Source: Canna indica (lineage: Eukaryota > Streptophyta > Magnoliopsida > Zingiberales > Cannaceae). Taken from it: a stretch of DNA of 64,000 nt. Each line of letters starts with the position of its first letter. The stretch's first letter is position 1. Below the pieces are notes generated by a model that saw nothing but the letters and a program-made list of their open reading frames with translations, made no database searches and was not told where the DNA came from. A program made the position numbers and the translations under genes. Location: the NCBI GenBank assembly GCA_034359265.1, contig CP136890.1, forward strand, positions 90,669,501-90,733,500, in the 5' to 3' direction. Below are positions 35,054 through 48,185 of this stretch, piece after piece.

Positions 35054-36699
35054 GAGTTTGTTTCCTTGCCGATCTTTTTTCCACATGGATCAAAAGAATT
35101 TCAGAGGTTTGGAAAATGAAGATATGCAAATGGACATACTAGAAAAGAAAACAGCAGTTACTCGAGAGTCCATGGTACAGAATATCAGAATCAAATATTT
35201 ACTATGTATTCCATGTTTTTATTGTGCAGCTACATGTCTCGGATTTAGTCCTCATTTGGTGCATGTCCTTTCCTGTGCATACTTTTTTCTACTTTACATT
35301 AGGGTTTTTCTTGAAATGTAGTTTATTTGGACTGTTTCAGTTGTTGCTTAATCTATTCTTTCTATACAAAATAATGTCTTCTTTTTTTTCCAAATTTGAG
35401 GGTATGACAAATATTACTTGCCCATGGAGCTACATGTGTTTTTGATTGATCTTTGTGATTCTTTGGGAAAATAGTTCTCTAGATTCAGGACAGAACCTGA
35501 TGCAGCTAAGGGCTGTTTTCCTACTTGAAATAAGCTGCACTCGAGTGAAGGCTCCTGTTGCTCAAATACAATGATGCTAATCTAAAATATTATGTATAAT
35601 TATATGTGGGAGAAGATGGATTGAATTAAAAATAACAAGGTGGGTCAAAAATATGTTCTTCATTTTCAACCCTCGGGTTGGTTCAAGGAAATAGATGAGG
35701 AATAGAATAGTATTTTCGTAATCTCATCTATTCTATTGTTTGGTTGTACATAATTAATTTGGAATAGGTGAAGCTCTCGGAATTCATAAGGAATAATATT
35801 TCTGATGTATTTCGAATGACATATTAAATTTTTCTCCTCCATTCCTTACTCCACCCAGACATCGTCCGTCTCGCCACGAGACGTCTCTTGCATCGTCTCT
35901 TCTCTGGCGTCCAACGACGCCTCTTCTCCAGGGTCTTTGTGCGAGAGGTGTCTCGTCTTTGTGCGAGAGAGGTCCCTCGCACATAGATGGGCCGTGCGAG
36001 AGATGTTGGTGTTTCTGTGCGAGTGATTAATTTATTTTTTATTATATTATTTATTACTTATAATAAATATAAAATAAAATATTGTTTTAAATAAATATAT
36101 TTAATGAATAATTTTAAATGATTTTACATTAATTTGATATTTTTATTATATTATAATAAATTATAATATATAATATTATCATAAGTAAATATATTAAATA
36201 ATTAAAATTTAAAAAATTATTTTATATTATAAGTAAATATATTTAGTTTTATTAAGAATGATATTCAATCAAACCCTATTTTGATTATTGAAAGTAATTC
36301 AATGATGAAATAGCTATTTCATCCTTGCATAAATCTTTATTTTGATTAATGAAAGCTCGAGAATAATCAGAAGCTACCCTCATTCAACATCACTAATGAA
36401 TACCTTTTCGGCTTTTCCAACCTTCCCCAAACCCTATCATTTCATTTATTATCTCAACCATATCAGACCTCTTCTGATTATTGACCAGTAGATGGAAAAT
36501 GCATGTACTGTCATTGATGGTTCATTTATTTCACGGATAAGATAGAAAATAATATCATAGGATAACAAACGAGAGAAAATTTATATTAATTTTATATTTT
36601 TATAATCTTATTTACTTTTAAATTTTTTTGATAAAATTATAAATACATTAAGAGAAATTAGCAAAATTATAAATAAAAATAGCTATTTGCCACAAAAAT
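35054..36699. other. HASTY 3' region and AT-rich spacer
   Basis: The first few hundred bases should hold the HASTY 3' UTR, but I cannot place the polyadenylation site. A small GC-richer patch at about 35860-36025 repeats GTGCGAGAG and CGTCTC words. From 36030 to 36270 the sequence is almost pure A/T. No gene is evident. Confidence 0.4.
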
Positions 36700-37220
36700 C
36701 ATATTTTGATTCTCTATTTATTATATCACTAGTTCAGGGCTTCGTTGAAAAGTTTCTAAATACTCATATATGCATTTTGATATATAGGAAACTTTACATT
36801 TCACATGTTTATAAAATTTATATACCTAACAGCATAAAAGTGGTTGTTAATTACAGTTATATTGATCGTTAGGAACTTTATCAAAAGTTCCTAAGTGTCT
36901 TTATATGACATTTTGTTATATAGGAAATCTCATATTTGATATGTTTATAAAATATATTTTAGGTGAATGAGCTTCATAAACATATATCAAACGTGACATT
37001 AATTTTATGCACTAAAATGTATGTAAAGGCACATATTGACTTTTATCAGAAGTCCATAATAATTAATATAATTGTAATTGATATTCAATTTTAAATTTTT
37101 AGATCTATGAATTTTATAAACATGTCAAGTGTGATATTTCCTATCTATTAAATTAAATATATAAACACTTAGAAACATTTTTCATCAAAGTTGATAACTG
37201 ATGATATAATTAGAGAACCA
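36700..37220. mobile_element. Foldback element with four copies of one arm unit
   Basis: The left arm (about 36700-36820: TTTTGATTCTCTA, AAAAGTTTCTAAATACT, ATATAGGAAACTTTACATTT, ACATGTTTATAAAATT) matches the reverse complement of about 37100-37220. A second pair of related units lies between them, one direct (about 36860-36960) and one inverted (about 36965-37060). The structure is direct, direct, inverted, inverted. No coding capacity. Confidence 0.6.
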
Positions 37221-39110
37221 AAATACTTATACTAGTTTGTTTTATTTTTGTTGTTTGACAAATAATTATTTTGTTTATTAGTTTCAACATAAAATATATT
37301 TATAATCATTTTGATATTAATATGCTTCAATTTAATATGCAAATAACCTACTTAAAAACTTTTGATCAAAATTCTTAATCGTTCGATAAAAGTATTTAGG
37401 GTTTTTTTTACTAAAATCTTTAAATCCGACTAAAAAATAGACCAAACCAGTGGACCCAATGAGTTTTTAGGGCTAATTTGAATAACTATTTTTTAAAAAA
37501 TATGATTATGTCGAATATTTTTTAAAAAAATCAATTGCTTTAAAAGTATTAATGGTTTTTAGCCACTCCTTTTTCCTTGCAGTCATGTACTATTAAAATT
37601 CATCTTTAATTGAGGTTCCTTTTCTCCTATGAAGGCCTATAATATATAGACCACCGTTGTCATTAAATAACTCTTACCAAATGGAGCCTCACCTATGAAT
37701 GAACTTAACATTTTTAAAAATGAACTTAGCTAATACTGAACCTAAAATAAAAGTACTAGATTCATTTATTTGTAACACAAGTTCACTCTTATTTTAAATT
37801 TAATATTATTTATATTAAATTTAATTTTAATAAAATTATATTCACTCATCCGAGATGTAAAAATTTCAATAGAACATGAGACCATAAAAATTGCACCCCT
37901 GCATTGTCTATGAAAAGGAGTTATAAGAAAGTTAATAACTTTTTTCTATCGCAATTGAATATATTATTTCTCAAGTCAAGTCAATATCAAAAGGAACAAT
38001 TAATGGACCCTCAAGGTCATGAATATCGAAAACGACAAGTGATTCCTTGAATCATAACATCATTAATTTAGAAAAATTGTTAAACACATTTGTATTATCA
38101 TCCTTTTTAAAATTTAGGCATGTATTTACTATTATAAAAAGATGATATTTTTCATAATAATATTCTTTTACCTCATCAATGTTAGAGATAATAACTGTTC
38201 GATTAATCATATTTTTTTTTAATGAATAACCGAAATCATTTACAAAATTGCTATTCGAAATCAATAGGGTTTTTACATTATTATATGAAACCGAAATCGT
38301 TTAACCGTTGGATATATGATAGTTAGTTGAATTGTCTTAAACAATTTGATTACTAAATAGATAATCGTTACTAAAATAAAATAAAATATTTATAACTATA
38401 TATGTATATTATTTAAAAAAATTAAATCGGTTTCGATTATCGATTATCCACGAATCGATAATAGATACCAGATAATTGATTATCAAATCAAATCAATTTT
38501 TTGAATTCATTAACTAAAATCAAAATCGAATTGAGAAATTAATATTCGAAAATGAATTTTACGATTTAATTAATTTAATAACTGATTCTAAATTCTAATT
38601 GTCATTTTCAATCAATGTTGTCATTCATAGACATCACAATAAAGTGAAAGCGAGACGAGGGATAAAATACCAAATAGGAACGACAACCAATCGGTTAATC
38701 ATATTTTTATGGTTAATTAAAATTAAAATCGTTTATGTATCCATTAATCGAAACTAAAATTGTTCAAATTCAAAAAATAATATCTGAAATCAAAATTTAT
38801 TCATTATTGATTATCATTCGAATATTTCTGACACTTCATCTGTCCTAATTAATAAATATTTACTGTTTTATCGTAAAAATATGTGGGGATAAATCTGAAA
38901 CTAACCCATTAATTACTAATAATGCCATTCTCATATCCGCTACCAATATTTCTAAATTAGTTCTCACTTAACTTAATCAAAAATTAAATTTCACCCTCAA
39001 ACTTTCCCTCTTATCAGGATGACCATTTTGGTCATTTTACTCATTCCATATGCGCCCTAACTCTCCGATGCCATCGACGCCCGTCCCTCGCATTATTTAC
39101 CGTCCGATCG
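37221..39110. other. AT-rich intergenic DNA, nothing firmly recognised
   Basis: Mostly AT-rich. At 38200-38820 ATCGATTATC, GATAATCG and CGAAATCGTTTA words recur in both orientations, which hints at a decayed inverted-repeat element, but I cannot set its ends. Confidence 0.4.
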
Positions 39111-39292
39111 ATGCGCACTGGCTTCTCCTTTGAATCCCCACCGTCCAATTTCATAAAACTGTACCAATCTTGTGCTTCTCTCTTTTTTTATACGCGACAC
39201 CATCTCTGCCTCTCTTCCTTCCCCCGCTCTCGCAGTCTCGCTTCGGTCTCTTTTGCTGCCCCGGCTACTCGTCTTTCTTCCTTCTCCGATCC

Positions 39293-41875
39293 ATGGCTTC
39301 CCTCGCTAGGACGACGATCTCGTTCTCCGCCCGCCCGGCCCAGTCGCTGAAGGTGCTGCTGATCTCATCGATCTACCCTTCCCTCTACCTGCGCTACGAT
39401 TCTTCATTTCTTTTTTGAGGGCTCGGTAGGCCTCTTAAAGCGGCGAAGTGGGTCTGCGGGAAGTGGGTTTGTTCACGATTTCGTGTATTATTTTCGTTTT
39501 CAGATGTGGATCAAATGTATAATCTGATCTTTCTAAGTTTACGTCTGTGTTATTGAACTCGTTAGAAATCCACAGTAGAAGTCTTGTTGAAGATTGCTGC
39601 AGTGATGTATTCCTAAATATTTGTTCATTGGAGTTCTTTTACGTGGATCAGGTGTCTCGAATCTGATCTGGAGAAAGAAGGGTTTTCCTTTTCTGCAATT
39701 ATTTTCTTTGTTGCATTTAGATGGGGAATGAGATTTGACGGTGGAACTTATGATATGTTTGGTGGCGGTGATTGTTTGGGGGATTTGGTTTCGGAGATTT
39801 AAAACTTCATCCATTGTAGATTTTAGGGTTTTGCTCAATCATTGCAGATTTTGTTTTCCTGCGACGTTAAGTTATTGATATCTCAGTATAATCGGTTGAC
39901 GGTTACTCTTAGTATAATCATTGATGAACGTGTATGTATACATAATAAGGTTTTTTGGAGGTTCCAAGTGTAATGCTGCCTACATGATAATAAGCTCAAA
40001 AAGAATGTTGTTCTGCTCTGTTCTGTTCTGTTCAAATAGATTTGGAGCAGTAGTAATGCTATATCTTTTCATCTTGGAAAATCAAATATTGACTCTGCAC
40101 GCAAGTCTAGATGTAGGGAATTCGGAAGATGTCGAGATATAAATAAGAATGTTCATTCTGCTCTGTTCAGTGGTGATTTAGTGTCATTCTGTGAAGATTA
40201 TTTAGAGTTGTTGATAAATGGCTTGTTATGCTTTGCAGGTTACTAAAGAGTTTTTTGGTTCCAAAACAGTGTCCTTTTCTACAAGGAAAAGCTTCTCAGC
40301 TGGTCGGTTGCGATCTGATCCATCACGCTTTCAGATAAACTGTGCTGTATGTTCCCTTTGACTCTGCAACTGTTTAGAATTTATTCTTTGGGTATTGGAC
40401 ATGCGTTTTTTAAAGTATGTTTTCTGTATTTTGTACTCCTACCATCTTGTTTTGTGAACATAATTTTTAATGATTGCTTTTATTTAGAACCTTGCTTTTA
40501 AAGACTAGGTGGAATGTTTCTGTAGTTCCAATATTTTCTAAAATGCTTTTGAATTTTCCAAAATGCTTTTAGCATGAATATGTATGTGAATAAACCTGAT
40601 CATAACGGTAGAGTATATGCATTAATATTCTTTTGTTTTAAAATAGGAAGCAAATTGTAATTCCATGTTATTGGTTCACTTATTTTGTAACTTGCTGCAT
40701 CTCTTAACTCAACAAGGTCATTATTAAGTTTATAGGTCACATCTGAAAAACTACGTCAATGTCAATGTTGCTGGTGTTAACTGCTAAGTCTTCAAGCTAC
40801 TAGAAGTTCTTCTGCAGTAGCTCCAGCTATTGTTAAACTGCTGATCCAAATGCATCAAAAGCTTCCTGTTTTAGTGTTATCCCTTATCTTAACACTATAA
40901 TCTTTACATACCTGAATACAATTATCCTAGTCCTATGCATGGTTTAAAATCTCGGTACCGGTACTGGTTTCGGTCACCGGCCGGTATCGGTATATACCGG
41001 TACCGTACCGTACCGACACACGGTACGGACCGGTATGAAAATGCATACCGGCCGATTTTTTTTTTTCGTGACATACCATCCGGTATCGCCCATACCGGGC
41101 GGTATATGGCATCATACCGCCATATACCGCCCGGTATACACAATATACTCGGTTTTTTCAAATACCGGGTATATCGTATACCGGAAACCTAAAAAACTGG
41201 TAAATACCGCACTTATTGTACCGTACCGACCGAGATTTTAAACCTTAGTCCTATGTCATGTAATTTAGTAAATAGCTGAATGGTTGTCTTGATAAACAGG
41301 CAAAAGCAGAGACATTGGAGAAGGTGGTCAAAATAGTGAAGGAGCAGCTGGCACTACCAGAAGATGCTGCTATCACTGGAGAGTCAAAGTTTGTTGACCT
41401 TGGAGCTGATTCTCTTGACACGGTATTTTGTCTGTCCTTGATTCTGCAACTTCAAGTTTTGCATATGAGCTGGCAAAAAAAATACTACAACTAGTTTCAG
41501 CCTTTCTTTTTTACAGTAAGAATATCGATGTGATTGGGGGGGGGTGCCTAGATTTCTTCCTCTAATGATATGTGTTGATTACTTTGCTGAATTTGTTGTA
41601 TAAGAATTTAGTGGATCAAATTCTTTTAAACCTTTTAGAATTTACAAGAAGCAATCGGTTTTTCCATGGGTTAGATATGCTTCTCTAAAATTGTGCCATT
41701 TAATATTTTATCCGCTGTAAGTCTGTAACATATCCCATCATTTCTTATGCAGGTTGAGATTGTGATGGGCCTGGAGGAGGCATTTTGTATCAGCGTGGAA
41801 GAAGAAAATGCCCAGAGCATTGTGACGGTGCAGGATGCTGCTGATCTGATTGAGAAACTGTGCGAGGAAAAGTGA
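39293..41875 (+). CDS. ACP: Plastid acyl carrier protein (type II FAS)
   Basis: It carries growing acyl chains on a phosphopantetheine arm in plastid fatty-acid synthesis. Four exons: 39293-39352, 40239-40346, 41300-41422, 41753-41875, 414 nt, 137 aa, all joined in phase 0. Residues 1 to about 55 ([20 protein letters not shown] then [13 protein letters not shown]) are Ser/Arg-rich and low in acidic residues, as expected of a chloroplast transit peptide. The mature part starts near [19 protein letters not shown]. The attachment site is Ser94 in [20 protein letters not shown], the canonical DSL motif. The C-terminus is [13 protein letters not shown]. The four-exon layout is that of plant plastidial ACP genes. 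Intron 2 contains a MITE. No defects seen. Confidence 0.96.
40938..41245. mobile_element. MULE-like MITE in ACP intron 2
   Basis: A perfect 16-bp inverted repeat, GGTTTAAAATCTCGGT (40941-40956) and ACCGAGATTTTAAACC (41229-41244), is flanked by a 10-bp direct repeat TAGTCCTATG (40928-40937 and 41246-41255). The interior is dense in TACCGG/CCGGTA in both orientations. A 9-10-bp duplication suggests the Mutator superfamily. The arginine- and tyrosine-rich frames here are by-products of the repeats. Confidence 0.85.
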
Positions 41876-41960
41876 CAATTAAAACGTGTGCCGTGATTCA
41901 GTTTCGATCTTGGAAGTCATAAAATATAATGCCATGCTAGTGCTGAACTATTATTGTCTA

Positions 41961-42335
41961 GGGTAAAATGAGATGATGCTAACGCAAATTAGGGCCTATT
42001 TATTTGCTTCATTCTGTCTCAGATTTAAACTTCAGTTGTAATAATAGACTTCTTTAGATCATCGAGTTTATTACTGGTAAAAGGTCGTGTAGGGTAAAAT
42101 GGCAATTGCAACCACGGTTTGAATCCAGTTGTTTGCCTCATTATCCTTCAAATCAAAACTGCTGCTGTAATAATAGATGTTCTTTAGATCATCAAGTATA
42201 TTGCTCTTAAACGCGACTGTGCTGGGTAAAATGCCAGATTTCTAGCACAATTTAAGCCTATTTTCAATGCTTTCTGCTTCAGATTGGAATTGTTGTTTTT
42301 AGGTCATCAAGTATATTATCGTTAAGGGAATTTAT
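41961..42335 (+). repeat. ACP-downstream tandem repeat, tier 1 (about 131-bp units)
   Basis: Three diverged units begin GGGTAAAATG at 41961, 42092 and 42224, with spacings of 131, 132 and 112 bp to the next. Each contains a CTTCAGATT.AAA-type segment and a TTTAG(A/G)TCATC(A/G)AGT segment. They begin about 85 bp after the ACP stop, so the first may be in the 3' UTR. Confidence 0.8.
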
Positions 42336-42935
42336 AGGTTAAAATGCCAGATTGCTTGCACAGTTCAAGCCTATTCATTAGCTTCTTTCTGCTTCAGATT
42401 GAAACTGCTGCTGAAATAACATCTTTTTTTAAAATGCTGCTCTAATAATAATGTTTTTTACTAAAGATATAAACTCCACAATCTTAATTAAAAATCTAAT
42501 AGTGTTTTTTTTTAAAAAAAGGAGTAAAAAATAAGCTTAAAATGCCAGATTGCTTGCACAGTTCAAGCCTATTCATTAGCTTCTTTCTGCTTCAGATTGA
42601 AACTGCTACTGAAATAACATCTTTTTTTAAAATGCTGCTGTAATAATAATGTTTTTTACTAAAGATATAAACTCCATAATCTTAATTAAAAATCTAATAG
42701 TGTTTTTAAAAAAACAAAGGAGTAAAAAATAAGCTTAAAATGCCAGATTGCTTGCACAGTTCAAGCCTATTCATTAGCTTCTTTCTGCTTCAGATTGAAA
42801 CTGCTGCTGAAATAACATCTTTTTTTAAAATGCTGCTCTAATAATAATGTTTTTTACTAAAGATATAAACTCCATAATCTTAATTAAAAATCTAATAGTG
42901 TTTTTTAAAAAAACAAAGGAGTAAAAAATAAAGAT
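42336..42935 (+). repeat. ACP-downstream tandem repeat, tier 2 (three 198-bp units)
   Basis: Near-identical units start (G)TTAAAATGCCAG at 42337, 42535 and 42733, exactly 198 bp apart. The first ~90 bp of each is homologous to the tier-1 unit. The remainder (AAAATGCTGCT, TAATAATAATGTTTTTTACT, AATCTAATAGTG) is new sequence, so a tier-1 unit was extended and then amplified. Confidence 0.9.
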
Positions 42936-43692
<757 letters not shown>

Positions 43693-44654
43693 CGCTCATG
43701 TTGACCTAAACTTGATTCGAGTTTAGAGTGATTGGACCAACTCTTGGGATGAATTGGCATAGGAAAATATGGCGCTATGATTTAACCGCATTCGATTTTT
43801 GATTGCATAGAGTATTTACAAACTCAATGACACAAAAAGGGACAAACATCGGGTGGCAACAACCTTTCAAATAACTTGTCACCACTATAGTAGATAGTCA
43901 TGCCCCTTGTGGCACGTATGCTCGTGCTTGAGATGATTGACACTTTAATTTCGCTAGACTTGGCGACAGAAAATAATCAAGATTATGATTATGACCAATG
44001 AAAACTGAGCATTATGCACAAGCAATGACGCATTGTATTTAGTCAATTGTGAGTAGCACCGTTTGTGATAATATTTTGTATGTTTTTTTAGAGAATTAGA
44101 GTTTCAATTCTAACATGATCAACTATTATAATTTTTTATATTTGTAAAAAAATATGACACATTGCATTTACCCATGCTCAACCCAAACACCTACTACTAG
44201 GAAGGTAAAGGTTATATGCGCTTGACAATAGAAAATGTACAGACACAGAGAAAGTTTTTCTACGAGATTTGTTACTGCAAGAGAAAGTTACCATACTGTT
44301 TGGAACATAGGAATTTCCTTGAAATTGAGTTCCAACTCAATATGTTTTCTTTTTTTTCCTTACCTTTTGAGTGTGAATATTATAGAACCTATAAAAGATT
44401 AGTTTTATAGTTTTTTTCATGACTTGAATTTAACCAACATTTTTTCTTACCATTTAAAAAAGTTAGATATATTATTATGATTAACCATTTTGATCCTATG
44501 TTATTAACTAGTCACTTCTTTTTGAAATTTCATGCCTAAATTACTTTATATTTAGAAAAGAAAAGTTTGGCAAATAATTGATGATAGGGAATGAAGACCA
44601 TCAAACCCAAGCTTAAAACTACGTGATCATAAGCGGATTCGTGGAATACTATGC

Positions 44655-44990
44655 GATCATATTTGCTTTGCAGTATATGATTTGGATGAGATAGAATTTA
44701 AGATGAATAAGGGTGAAATAAAAATCCAAGAGAATTTTTTAAAATTCTATCATATTTTTATTTTGGCATAGGATAAGAAGCATGAATAGGATATGAAAAT
44801 TCATATTCTATGAATTTTAGCCCTAAATTCATCCACTTCCTAGGATTTCTAAATCAAGCCAGCTGTGAATTTGGGCCAAAATAAATTCACCCAATATTCG
44901 ACCCAATTCATATCCATTGCTGCAGTAAATAATGAATTAGATTTTAAAATCCAATTCATCTCCTTAATCCATCAAAGCAAACGAGTCCCG
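44655..44990. mobile_element. Possible decayed MITE
   Basis: The right edge CAAAGCAAACGAGTCCC, reverse-complemented, resembles the left stretch CATATTTGCTTTGCAGTATA and what follows (TTTGGATGAGAT against TTGGATGAG-like words). The GGGCTCGTTTG-type end is common among Tourist-like and hAT MITEs. The ends are poorly conserved and no target duplication is defined. Confidence 0.35.
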
Positions 44991-45533
44991 AAAGTATTTA
45001 ACTTGTTCTTGTGAATCACTTGATCATGATGTGGTCAAATGATTACCTCCAAAGGAGGTGATAATCTTTCCTTATCATCTAATAGGAAATTGTTCTTATA
45101 AAATTGAAGATGGATATTTTTTTAATGTAAAACATAATATTTATTTTAATTGTTGGTTAAATTGATGATTATTTTAAAAGATTTATCTGAATTAATTTCT
45201 ACAACTATTTACATTTAGAAAAATAAAGTTAAAATATCTGGTAGTTGACCAAACCAAATATGATATAATGCTAGATATCTAGCAATTTAATTTTGTATTT
45301 CTATGCGAATCAAATACTATTATGATTTGTTTGTTTTACCCGATAGGATTGAATATGATAGGATATTAAATGAGAAAAACATTGGGTAAGATTTTTCATA
45401 ATTCGGTATACACTGGATATAATATCAAATTTATATTCTTCTAATCTATACACTAATCAAACAAAAGATATAAATCTATCATTTATCCTATCTCTCTCTG
45501 CCATATGAAGCAAACATGTCATTATAATCTTAA

Positions 45534-46042
45534 GGGCTCGTTTGGTACATTGTATAGTGCTAGTCTGAATTGACTAACATGTATAGTTATTGTATTATTA
45601 TTATACAGTGTTTTGTGCACACATGTACTAGTTTATATAATATTAGTCTGTATTGACTAACTTGTATAATATAATATAATATAATATAATATACATTATA
45701 ATATTATATTATATGTAATATATTACTATAATATAATATATAATAATATACACTATAACATTATATTATATGTAATATATTATAATAATATAATATAAAA
45801 ATTATATAATATATTTTATCATTAAAAATATTTCATAAATTAAAATTATTTTTTAATATTTGGCCGAAAGTAAAATATGTATCCAAAATATTGAAAGTTC
45901 TAGTGCAGACTAATGAAAAACTTTGATAGTGTATTACTAATACATCTTATGACAACTTATGTGGTACTATTTTTAGTGTATGTATTAGTTAATATTATTT
46001 CCAAATACTGTATAATATTATATGGGGGTACTAAATGAGCTC
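45534..46042. mobile_element. Tourist-like (PIF/Harbinger) MITE
   Basis: The left end GGGCTCGTTTGGTACATTGT and the right end reverse-complemented, GAGCTCATTTAGTACCCC, are imperfect inverted repeats that continue inwards (TAGTCTG.ATTGACTAAC against inverted counterparts). They are flanked by TAA at 45531-45533 and 46043-46045, the 3-bp duplication of this superfamily. The interior is largely ATAATATAAT repeats. Confidence 0.75.
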
Positions 46043-46288
46043 TAAATGTTTAGGTATTTAATTGATGATAATCATGTGCCTAAAGATATAACTTATAAAA
46101 TATTCTTCATGATTAAGAATGTATAGTTTTGGCCATAATCCCACGAGAATCTTTATAAATGAGTCACATATATAAAAACAAACAAAACTACTTTAAAAGT
46201 AACTAAATCAAAACTACAACTCAACTAGAATTTCACGTGTTACAATATAAGATTTAATTTAATAACACAAAATTATTCAAACATCTTA

Positions 46289-47430
46289 TACTACTGGGAA
46301 TATAAGCTTCACCAACTACTAAATCTGTTGCTGAGTTGCCGGTGATGTTTATCACGGATGGCAAAAATCGTTGTAACAAATCGTCGTATCTATACACGTT
46401 GATAATAACCTATGATGGATGCATCAGTTGTCCCAAATAATATATCAATGACGATTGCTATAGTTGTCGCTGATATTTAACCATCAGCAACGGGTCCCAC
46501 ATTTGTCGCTGATATATAATAATCATCAACAACCTGAAGCCATCGTTGAATATTATCAACAACCGTGATAACTTATGCCGCTCAGGTCATCAGTTAGTTA
46601 CGATACACTTTCAGCGACGACTTATGATGGCTAATCGTTGGTAAGTCATCGCTGACATTTTATCCTGCAATTGAAAAAAACAAATTAAAAATTAAAAATT
46701 CATGTATATGTAGATTTATACAAACCACGCAATATACAAAATGTATACACACAAACAATTACACAATTTATATTTAAATGTTATATATAGTTTATATAAT
46801 AAAAATACAACTATCTAAGTCTCAAAGGGAGACTATCAAGTATAGAATATCCAAAAGTAAAACATATATAGAAAATATCAAATATAATGTAACCAAAATA
46901 CAATATAATAAAATTTCACAACTGTGGTGGAGGCTGCAAAGGATGAGGCGGCAGAGTCTCAAGCGATAGGGTTGGGAGCAGTGTTGATTGGGTCGAGGAG
47001 GACAACTCAGACGTTAGAGGTATATGAATGTCGTAGTAAGCCGCAATTTGCGTCAAGAGCGCCTACATGTTCTCTATCATTCGTCTCTGCGCATCCATCT
47101 TCCGTCTATGCTAATCCATCGTCTGTCTCTGCTGTGCAAGCTCAGACTCCAAGGCCATTATCCATGTCTGATCTTGCGTCTAAGAAGTGGAGGGCCGCTC
47201 ACCCGCAACAAAGAGGGGTTGGTGCCCCAAGTGGCCTCAACACAGCTCGCGCATGACTACTGTCTCCAAAGTAATAAACACGACCATACTCCCAACCACC
47301 TACGACATCGACCCACGCTACATGGTCAAAATCACCCTGCGACGATCCTCGTATATGTCTCCTACACATAAAAATACCTTCTTTTTCAATGAAGTTGCAA
47401 TCATTTCACATGGTACATAAAATATTGCAA
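46289..47430 (-). mobile_element. Fragment of a second CACTA family
   Basis: A mutated CACTA end (TACTACTGGGAATAT at 46289) is followed at 46330-46670 by an array of GTCGCTGAT/ATCAGCGAC-type motifs in both orientations, a subterminal array. Then, on the minus strand at about 47200-46920, comes a frame resembling the C-terminus of a tnpA-like protein (KMDAQRRMIEN, AAYYDIHIPL, Pro-rich end LPPHPLQPPPQL). It parallels exon 5 of the CACTA gene near 21900-22068 but has different subterminal motifs. The other end is not found, so the fragment is truncated. Confidence 0.6.
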
Positions 47431-48030
47431 AGATAAGTTAATATTAGTTTGGAACACATAAAAAATACTAAATAAACGCGGTTCAATAATATGTCTCGCT
47501 AAAATGTTAAACATTTAATATGATATTGTCGCGTGATATTCGTGAATGTTACCTCTGAGTATCAAACATTGGTTTACTATGGTAGAAAATTAATTATAAT
47601 AACGTTTAAATGCTCTTAATACTATTGACATTAAAGAGATAAATCAAAGTTGACAAAAATGTTCGAATAACAAAATTATTTTAGGAACCCTAATAATTAT
47701 GACAAGGTTTTAAGTAAATATGACATGCATGGCTTTGGAGTGTTAATGTAGCCCAACGTTAATATAAACATTCTTTTTGAATTTAATTAATTAATTTCAG
47801 GAAAAAAAATTATACACAACATCTCCAAAATGTTTTAAAATAAATGTACCATCTCATAGAATAAAAAATCTTATATGTTAGCGGGTCGGGTTTGATTAAA
47901 TTTAATGCAGGTCATGACCCGACCCGACACGTTTCGGGTGTATTCAGGTGCAGCGGGCCCCAATGATCGCGCCTCGTTTCCCTCCAAAACCTCCTCTCTA
48001 TCTTTTCCCCTCCCCCCGCCGCCGCTTTCA
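47431..48030. other. Intergenic DNA leading to the BRCT gene
   Basis: AT-rich, with a short GGGTCGGG/CCCGACCCGAC stem near 47880-47930 that may be a MITE remnant. A (CT)n tract at 48030-48051 lies in the expected leader of the next gene. Confidence 0.45.
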
Positions 48031-48185
48031 ATCTCTCTCTCTCTCTCTCTCTGAAAGGGGCAAAGAGAAAGGCTTCACCTTTCTACTTCCTTCTCTCGTG
48101 CAAGATTGCCATTGATTGAGCCCCTCTTCCTTGCCGCTTCCGATCATTCAAAAATCGCGCTGATCCACCCTGGACTCCAATCCAC

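Noticed and set aside
40922..41241. Overlapping Arg/Tyr-rich frames on both strands
   Set aside because: They are translations of the TACCGG palindromic MITE inside the ACP intron.
42336..42935. Regularly spaced repeats suggesting a CRISPR-like array
   Set aside because: Units are contiguous 198-bp tandem copies with no unique spacers, in a plant nuclear context.
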